Source: Ganoderma boninense
Lineage: Eukaryota; Basidiomycota; Agaricomycetes; Polyporales; Polyporaceae
Assembly (NCBI GenBank): GCA_002900995.3
Contig: CM035307.1
Location: 3,596,001 to 3,660,000 of the forward strand
DNA: 64,000 nucleotides
Direction of reading: 5' to 3'
Made by a program: the position numbers and the translations under genes. Position 1 is the stretch's first letter. The number at the start of each line of letters is the position of its first letter. The notes below the pieces were generated by a model. The model worked only from the letters and a program-made list of their open reading frames with translations. It was not told the DNA's origin and ran no database searches. Shown here in pieces: positions 56,801 to 64,000 of the stretch.

Positions 56801-59171
56801 GCGCTCTGTGGTCAACAAGGAGCTTGTCAAGGGCCTCACCATCCACTCCAAGCGTTCCCCCAGCGCAATCTGCGAGCCCTGCCTGGCTGGCAAGCTCAAT
56901 CGCCACTCCATCCCTCGTTTCGCCTCCAGACGGTTTGTGCGGCTTGCCCTGGTGCACACAGACCTCAAGGGCAAGCTCGCTGTGCCCACACCGGAGGGCT
57001 ACCTCTACTGGATGGTGTTTGTCGACGATGCAACACGTTCCTGGGCCCTGGCCTACCTCAAGCGCAAGAGCGACACATTTGCAGCCTTCAAGGCGTACAA
57101 GGCCTACGCTGAGAACTGCCTGGGGCTGCGCATCAAGGCCACACGGGACGACAAGGGCGGCGAGTACATGGGCCAGGAGTTCATTGACTTCTGCGCTGAG
57201 CACGGCATCCACAGGCAGCACACAGAGCCAGATGAGCCCCACCAGAACGGCGTAGCAGAGCGAGCAAACAGGACGACGTCTGAGGGCGCCACAGCCCTGC
57301 TTGCCCAGTCCAAGCTGCCCCCTTCGTTCTGGTGCCATGCTGTCTCTACCTTTGTCCACACGCGCAACCGCATGCCCACCTCTGCGCTCGACGGTGGCAT
57401 TCCCTACACAGCTTGGAAGGGTGATGGGCGCAAGCCTGATGTGTCCTATTTCCGCATCTTTGGCTGCCTGGCGTACGTGCTCATCCGCAAGAAGGACCGC
57501 AAGGCGCTGCAGCCCCACACGTGCAAGTGCATCTTCATTGGCTATCCGGATGGCACCAAGGCCTGGCGGTTCTGGGACCCTGCAGCGAAGAAGGTGATTG
57601 TCTCGTCGCATGCAGTGTTTGATGAGCAGTGCTTCCCTGGCCACTCGCCCTTCATCAATGTGTTTGGCCTGCCCCTCGATGATGTGGAGGTCCCTGGAGG
57701 CCCTGACGATGCAGCACCACCAGACGACGGTGTGCCAGGAGTGCCAGAGCTGCATGATCAGGGGAGAGATGACAACTATGATGATCCTGCACCTCCTGCG
57801 CCTCCTGCGCCTCCTGCACCACAGCCTGCACCTCTACCACCTCGCCAGCTATCTCCCGCTCAATCACCTTTACCACCAGACTCTCCACCACCTGCACAAC
57901 CTCCTGCGCCACCTGCGCAACTCCCTGCTCGCTCACCAACGCCTCCACCTGCTCGGCCACCTCCTGCACCAGTTGCTCGCCCCGTCGCTCCATCTGCGCA
58001 CCAGCAAGCACAAAACCCAGGTTTCAGGCCCTATCCAGCTCTTGCTCGCAAGCAGCTTCCCTCGCGTGCCTCTCGCCCCCAAGGCTCCCTCAATGAGTGT
58101 GCCCTTGAATGCCAGAACCTCGTGCCTCAGCGTCTCCGCATTCGCTCTGTGTCCCCTGCTCCTGCTCCTGCTCCTGCACCGTCTCCACAGCCTGAACGCT
58201 CCTCGTTGCCCGATCCACTCATTGAGGCTCCAGTCGATGCACCAGCTGCTCCTGGCCTTAATCGACCGTTCCCCAACCGTCCACGCTCTCCCCCACCGAG
58301 TCCTACGTCCTCAGACGATGAGCTGGACCTCATAGGTCGAGGGGACAGCAGCGATGAGGACGCACTCCATGCAATGCTGGCAGGCCTCGACGACGTCTAC
58401 TCTGATCCCCTCATCAACTACCTGTCCTACAACGATGCCCTGGATGTCGCATTCGAGTCAGTCATCGAACAGGCGTCGAAGGCGAGCCAGGAGCACTTTG
58501 GGGAGCCCACATCGATGTCCGAGGTCATGGCACTCGAGCCTGAGGAGCGCAACAAGTGGCTCAAGGCAGCACAGGAAGAGCTGCAGTCCCTCATTGAGAA
58601 CAGCACCTTTGAGCTTGTCCTCCTGCCCCCTGGTCGCAAGGCCATTGGCTCCTGCTGGGTATTCCGGGTCAAGCGCAATGCAGACGGCTCCATTGAACGC
58701 TACAAGGGCCGATTGGTGGCCAAGGGCTTCTCACAGCGCCCTGGCTTCGAGTCCAATGAGACCTTTGCTCCTACGCCCAAGTGGGCCTCCATCCGCGCTA
58801 TCCTCGCCATTGCAGCCCTCGAGGACCTCGAGCTCGAGTCAGTCGACATCTCCTCTGCCTACCTCAACGGCGAGCTCAAGGAGGAGGTCTACATGCGCCA
58901 GCCAGATGGGTTTGAGGAGAAGACTCCGCAATGGGTGTGGCGCCTGCACAAGGCCCTCTATGGCCTCAAGCAGGCTGGCCGCTGCTGGCACGAGAAGCTT
59001 GACGAGGTGCTCACCAAGCTGGGCTTTGAACACCTCACCTGCGAGCACAGTGTCTGGGTGTACCTGCGCGATGGTGTGCGCCTCATTATCCCTGTCTTCG
59101 TCGACGACATCACCATTGCAGGCAAGGACAAGGCAGCGATCCAGCGAGTCAAAGACGACCTGCGCAAGCAC
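56775..59171 (+). pseudogene. Copia pol: integrase and N-terminal part of RT, RNase H missing
   Basis: After the shift: the pre-integrase region (SAICEPCLAGKLNRHSIP), integrase core with LVHTDLKGKL, RDDKGGEYMGQEF and HQNGVAERANR (the D-D-E residues), then a long Pro-rich linker (about 57780-58230) with PAPPAPPAP-type repeats. RT begins with GSCWVFRVKRNADGSIERYKG, then ISSAYLNGELKEEVYMRQPD, LYGLKQAGRCWHEKL and FVDDITIAGKD (the catalytic DD). It ends at KDDLRKH where the LTR begins at 59172. The rest of RT and the RNase H domain are gone. Confidence 0.9.
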
Positions 59172-59597
59172 TGTTGAAGTCGGTGCTGTAGCGCCCGCAG
59201 TTCTGATCGCACCAAGTCCGAGATCACACCGTACGTACATTGCATTGTCCGCTACCTAGGGCATTTTTCGTTTCATTACAGCAGCACATCCCATACAGAT
59301 ACAACATCGCCTTCATTAGAGGCTCCAATTAGCTTAGATCTGCATCCTGCTCCACTTTACACTGTACAGTCCGCAATTCTCGCTCCCTGGGCGCCATAAC
59401 GGCACCATTAGCACAGCGTTACATACTCTACCTAGCACGTGCTCTATGAGCTGTATCGACGCCTCTGTCAGGCTCTGTGTCCTTAGACTTTACAGAGCTT
59501 GACACAGGTGAGTAGCATATCTTAGTTTCCTGCAATACAGACTTTACAGAGCTTGACACAGGCCATTGTGACGTCCTGAGGCCCACTGCAGCCAACA
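59172..59597 (+). repeat. Copia 3' LTR
   Basis: A 426-bp LTR starting directly in the RT reading frame without a polypurine tract. The sequence right of it (AGATCTTTGTGTCGG) is Gypsy pol. Confidence 0.92.
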
Positions 59598-62500
59598 AGA
59601 TCTTTGTGTCGGTGAGCTACACGTACTCTCAACAGCTTGCTGAACAAGAGTACCAGAAGAAGGAAGTCTGTCCTGTGGAAGAGATTGTACCTCCCCAGTA
59701 CCACGAGTATCTGCGTGTGTTCTCGAAAGAGGCGTCCGAACGTCTACCTGAGCACGGACCCTATGACCACGCTATAGAACTCGTACCAGATGCTAGGATG
59801 TTCCATTCCAAGGTGTACCCCCTGTCTCCCAGCGAGCAGGTCGAGCTTGACAAGTTCCTTAGTGAGAACTTGGCCAAAGGATATATTCAAGAGTTGAAGT
59901 CACCAATGTCGTCACTGTTCTTCTTCGTTAAAAAGAAGGACGGCAGCCTACGTCCTGTACAGGACTACCAGCGATTGAACGACATCACCATTAAGAACCG
60001 ATACCCACTACCGTTGGTGTCGGACTTGATGGATTGACTCAAGAGGGCCAAGTACTTTACAAAGCTTGACATCCGTTGGGGGTACAACAATGTGCGGATT
60101 AAGACCAGTGATGAATGGAAGGCTGCCTTTGTTACCAACCGCGGACTGTTCGAACCGAACATGATGTACTTTGGACTGGCTAACTCGCCCAGTACATTCT
60201 CTGCGCTCATGAACGGCATCTTCAAGGACCTCATCATACTCGGCAAAATCACTATCTACCTCGATAACATCCTCATATTCACCAATGACATCGAGGAACA
60301 CTGCACTTTGGTGCGTGAGGTCCTGAAGCACCTGGCGGAGCACAACCTGTTCTGCAAGCTAGAGAAGTGTGAATTCAAACAGCCTAAGGTTGAGTACCTA
60401 GGTGTGCTCGTCTCAGAGAACCGTGTGGAGATGGACCCAGTGAAGGTCAGGGGTATCGCAGAATGGCCCGTCCCTCAGAACGCCTCAGATGTACGGAAGT
60501 TCCGCGGTTTCGCAAATTTCTACAGGCGGTTCATTAAGGACTTCAGTGCAGTATGCAAACCCCTTGACCGTCTCACGGGTAATGCTCCCTGGCAATGGGG
60601 TGCCGAAGAGCAGTCAGCATTCGATGAGCTCAAACGCCGTTTCACTGAAAGCCCTGTCCTGAGCATGTACGACCCAGACCGCAAAACCCGCATTGAAGTC
60701 AATGCATCTGGGTATGCTACCGGTGCGGTTCTGTCTCAGGAGGGGGAGGACGGCAAATGGCACCCTGTGGCTTTCCACTCTGAGTCAATGAGCGATGCGG
60801 AACGCAACTACGAGATCTATGACAAGGAGATGCTCGCTATCATCCATGCCCTGCAGGCCTGGCGCCACTACCTCGAGGGTCTTCCCAGTGTGTTCGAGAT
60901 CCAGTCGGACCACAAGAACCTCGAGTACTGGAAGGCCACACAAAACCTCACACGCAGGCAGGCACGTTGGGCTCTCTATCTGTCGCGGTTCGACTTTGTC
61001 ATTGCACACAAGCCAGGCACCTCCAATGGTAGGGCAGATGCGCTGTCGCGCAGGCCTGATCACCAGAAGGACGACACCGATGACAACCTGAACCGAGTCA
61101 TGTTGCAACCTGATCACTTCCGAGTACTAGCAGCCAAGAGAGGGCACATGTCGGTGGTACCAGAGAAGGCACTGCTCCACCACATTCGAGAATGTGGGGA
61201 GCGTGAGCAAGAGGTTGCAGAGGCACTCAGCAAGCTCGATAAGCTAGGGCCAGCATGTCTACAGAATGATTTGGTGGACTGGAACACAGAACAAGGCCTG
61301 CTGCTCTACCGCGGCCGAGTTTATGTCCCCAAAGACGACGCGCTCCGAGCAGAGATAGTGCGCATTCACCACGACCTCCCGCCTGCTGGACACCCTGGCC
61401 AGGCAAAGACGGTGGAGTTGGTTACACGGAACTACTGGTGGCCGGGCATGGCAAAGTTCATTAAGGATTACGTTGAGACCTGCGACACTTGTCGCCGTGG
61501 CAAGACTTCACATGCTAAGCCACACGGTCCCCTTCAACCCAACGAGATCCCGGATGGCCCAGGCCAAGTAGTTACCTGTGACTTCATCACTGGACTACCG
61601 GAGGTGGACGGATACAACGCGCTCCAGCTTATTGCTGATCGGCATGGAAAGATGATTCACCTTATTCCATGCACCGAGGAGATCGACACGGAAGGGACTG
61701 CAGACAACTTCATTAGAGAATGGTTCCGCCTACATGGACTCCCACATAAGATCATCTCTGATCGGGGGCCCCAGTTCTCTAGCAAGCTCTTCCGTGCAAT
61801 CCTTAAAGGCCTCGACATAGAGAGTGCATTGTCCACAGCCTACCATCCACAGACGGATGGGCAGTCGGAGCGATGGAACCAGGAGATAGAGGCGTACCTG
61901 CGGATGTACTGCTCAAAGTGCCGCGACAATTGGGTCAAGTGGCTACCAACAGCAGAATACTGCTTTAACTCGCGCGTACATTCATCCACAGGGTACTCGC
62001 CGTTTTACCTCATGTATGGCTATGAACCTCAGTTCCATGTTCTAATATTATCTACCACGGTGCCTATGGCAGATGAACAAAGAGAGGAGTTGCGGCAGGC
62101 AAGGGAGGATGCGACCTCAGCCTTAACCCTGGCAGCAGAGCGGATGAAGGAGTACTACGATCGCTATGTCTCTGCTGCTCCAGAGTTCAAGGAGGGTCAG
62201 AAGGTGTGGCTCGACACAAGGAACTTCCGTGTCCCAGGAGTCTCTCGGAAGCTGGTGGACCGGTACGCTGGCCCGTACCCTGTCAAGCGCAAGGTGGGCA
62301 ACTTGGCTTACGAGCTCAAGCTCCCCAAAGACATGGGGCTCCACCCGGTGTTCCATGTGACACTCCTACACCCGCACAAAGAAAGCCAACTTCCCGGTCG
62401 GCATCCCCCTGAACCTGCAGCTCTTGAAGTGGAAGGAGAGGAAGAATACGAAGTAGAGGAAGTGTTAGAGTCGCGTCGGTATGGGCGGTGGAAGAAACTG

Positions 62501-62650
62501 CAGTATCTTGTTCACTGGAAGGGCTGGGGCCCTGAACACGATAGCTGGGAAGACGTGTTGGATCTAGCAAATGCGCCAAAAGTGCTGCAAAAGTTTCATT
62601 CGACACATCCCGACGCTCCTGGCCCTCTCAACAAGAAGACTCGATCGTGA
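59598..62650 (+). pseudogene. Ty3/Gypsy chromovirus pol (RT, RNase H, integrase, chromodomain), inactivated
   Basis: Begins within the pre-RT region (EIVPPQYHEYLRVFSKEASE), then RT. A TGA at 60035-60037 interrupts the frame before LKRAKYFTKLDIRWGYNNV. The RT active site reads YLDNILIF (about 60257-60280) where the family has two Asp. RNase H begins IEVNASGYATGAVL, again with Asn where Asp is expected (60701-60703). Integrase has HHDLPPAGHPGQ ... CDTCRRGK, CDFITGLPEVDG, ISDRGPQFSS and QTDGQSERWNQEIE, so its D-D-E is intact. The C-terminal chromodomain (YEVEEVLESRRYGRWKKLQY, WKGWGPEHDSWEDV) would target the element to marked chromatin. Frame open from 60092 to 62650. Confidence 0.93.
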
Positions 62651-62660
62651 GGACACGATC

Positions 62661-62676
62661 CTTAGGAGGGGGGTAT
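62661..62676 (+). other. Gypsy polypurine tract
   Basis: CTTAGGAGGGGGGTAT lies directly before the LTR and 10 bp after the pol stop codon, the position of the plus-strand primer. Confidence 0.75.
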
Positions 62677-63135
62677 TGTCATGAACGGCACGCTCGGCGC
62701 CTACCCGGCGTCTCTCTTTCCCTTTTCGGACTGTTTGCCTCCCGCGTCGTCCTTATTGTCCTCCGTTGTTTAGCAAACCTGTCCCTTGTTCTCGCAGTAC
62801 AATAACTCCTGTTACCCATTGTTCCCGTCGTCATTGTACTACATACCATTGTTCTCCCACTGGTTCCCGTGTCCATAGTTACCTATTGTCCCCGGTTCCC
62901 ATTGTCCGCTACATGTATATAAGGCCTGTACTTTGCTGCCTGGAGACCTCAGTTTCGACCTCTTGTCTCCAGGTAAGCCTCACTGTATTCTCGCTCGTTA
63001 GTTACTCGCTCAATACATCTTGTCTCCAGCCTGACTGTCAAGCCCTGCTCCACTCTCGCTGCACAAGTGCTCGTCGACGCCCTTGCTCGTCTCGTAAGCC
63101 TCCTCCCTGATCTTACTCGACAGCCAGTCGTAACA
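62677..63135 (+). repeat. Gypsy 3' LTR
   Basis: The 459-bp LTR starts TGTCATGAACGGC and ends CAGCCAGTCGTAACA. It contains a TATA-like TGTATATAAGG near 62912. Same family as 7806-8265 and 2678-3114 (both inverted). Confidence 0.93.
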
Positions 63136-63588
63136 CTGCACAAGTGCTCGTTGACACCCTGTTGAAGTCGGTGCTGTAGCGCCCGCAGTTTTGATCGCAC
63201 CAAGTCCACAATCACACCGTACGTACATTGCAGTGTCCCCTACCTGGGGCATTTTTTGTTTCGTTAGCATAAGACATCTCATAGAGTTACAACATCGTAT
63301 TCATTAGAGACTCCAACTAGCTTATATCTGCATCCTGCTCTACTTTACACTGTACAGTCTGCAATTCTTGTTCTCTGGGTGCCATAACAGTGCCAGTAGC
63401 ACAGCGTTACATACTCTACCTAGCACGTGCTCCATGAGCTGTATCGATGCCTCTGTCAGGCTCTGTGTCCTTAGACTTTACAGAGCTTGACACAGGCCAT
63501 TGTGACGTCCTGAGACCCACTGCAGCCAACACACCCTTGCTCGTCTCGTAAGCCTCCCGGATCTTACTCGACAGCCAGTCGTAACATT
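63136..63588 (+). repeat. Duplicated 3' end of the Gypsy LTR, split by a Copia solo LTR
   Basis: 63136-63159 plus 63537-63588 repeat about the last 76 bp of the Gypsy LTR (CTGCACAAGTGCTCG ... AGTCGTAACA) in tandem. Gypsy internal-type sequence follows at 63589. So one LTR with a lengthened end seems to sit between two Gypsy internal regions. Confidence 0.8.
63160..63531 (+). repeat. Copia solo LTR with 5-bp target duplication
   Basis: A 372-bp LTR with intact TG/CA ends, flanked by CACCC on both sides (63155-63159 and 63532-63536), a clean 5-bp duplication. It is 54 bp shorter than the other copies: it has one rather than two copies of the internal 54-bp repeat unit. Confidence 0.93.
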
Positions 63589-64000
63589 AGGTCGAAACTT
63601 CTACACGAGCACTGGTGTACTCTACCCACATTCTTTTTCTCTCGTACAGTACGCACTTAGATCCTCTGTGTTGGCCTAGCGTAGTACGCGCTCTAGTCAC
63701 ACCATCGGACGTGGTCTCAGCGCAACCTGAGGCTTGCCACTCTCAGTGGTACAGTATGCGGAAAGCTCCTAACACGAGACCCCGGTACTGACAGAAGTGG
63801 TCCGCCTCACGGCGTGGGAGGCTAGAGAAAGGCGGCAAAACAAAGCCAAGGCAGAACACCCTTGGGCCCGTGTCCCTTGGGCTAAGACACAGCAATAAGC
63901 TGAGGAGGCTGAGCAAACAGTGTTGGAGATCAAGCGGCTTGGTGAAAGGCTCGCCACGGCCACACTAGCCAAGGAGGAGGGTTTCTGATTCGAGCCGCAC
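63589..64000 (+). other. Gypsy internal 5' region, leader and start of gag (partial)
   Basis: The sequence directly follows the LTR end with TTAGGTCGAAAC, the place of the primer-binding site. GCTGAGCAAACAGTGTTGGA at about 63907 matches GCTGAGCAGACAGTGTTGGA at 53919 before the gag of the other Gypsy copy, so this is the leader or gag start of a second element that leaves the window. No long open frame is visible. Confidence 0.55.

Larger units (their letters stand above)
54895..59597 (+). mobile_element. Truncated Ty1/Copia retrotransposon lying between Gypsy gag and Gypsy pol
   Basis: Two same-orientation LTRs (54895-55321, 59172-59597) bound an internal region with gag, protease, integrase and part of RT. 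The flanks GGCAT and AGATC do not form a duplication, and the internal sequence stops in the RT domain, so the element is a product of recombination or deletion rather than one clean insertion. Confidence 0.85.

Noticed and set aside
1..64000. CRISPR array, bacterial operon or integron structures
   Set aside because: Short-intron genes, eukaryotic transposons and retroelements throughout; no regularly spaced direct repeats of the CRISPR type.

Overview
The window looks like a transposon-dense stretch of a filamentous basidiomycete genome, most likely an agaricomycete. The evidence is: many GT-AG introns of about 50 nt; a KDZ (Kyakuja-Dileera-Zisupton) DNA transposon carrying a TET/JBP-type dioxygenase gene, an association known from these fungi; Ty3/Gypsy chromoviruses with a C-terminal chromodomain; Ty1/Copia elements; a Helitron; and a hAT element. 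No ordinary housekeeping gene was recognised. All exon joins come from reading splice sites by eye.

Layout. 1-641 is the 3' end of a Copia element (RNase H, polypurine tract, LTR). 642-7805 holds no convincing gene, only a solo Gypsy LTR, tRNA-like sequences and small repeats. 7806-10342 is a broken minus-strand Gypsy element abutted by Copia LTR pieces. 10343-12290 is skewed low-complexity DNA plus a 532-bp MITE with perfect 18-bp TIRs and an 8-bp target duplication. 12380-14865 is a decayed gene followed by the 3' part of a minus-strand Helitron, running into a 100-N assembly gap.

15166-27893 is an apparently intact 12.7-kb KDZ transposon. It has about 347-bp terminal inverted repeats and five genes: a KDZ-neighbour protein of unknown function, a protein with two viroplasmin/RNase H1-N-like modules, a small basic-region protein, a TET/JBP-type 2-oxoglutarate dioxygenase, and a 1091-aa transposase in nine exons. 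It lies between copies of the palindromic octamer GTTATAAC, apparently inside a minus-strand reading frame.

28016-37492 is a block of three uncharacterised genes: one possibly oxygenase-like, one of about 890 aa, and one Cys-rich/coiled-coil. They share an oriented upstream motif and may be a functional unit. 38215-50777 is a Helitron whose Rep/helicase reading frame is split by a cleanly bounded 5303-bp hAT element (TSD GATTTCCA). The hAT carries an intact 890-aa transposase and an unrelated passenger gene. 50778-53900 has no recognisable gene. 53930-64000 is a nested mosaic: Gypsy gag, a truncated Copia element, Gypsy pol, a Gypsy LTR, a Copia solo LTR inside a partly duplicated Gypsy LTR end, and the start of another Gypsy internal region.

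Two DNA transposons (KDZ and hAT) look structurally complete and recent. The Helitron copies and the retroelements carry stops, frameshifts, or changed catalytic residues.
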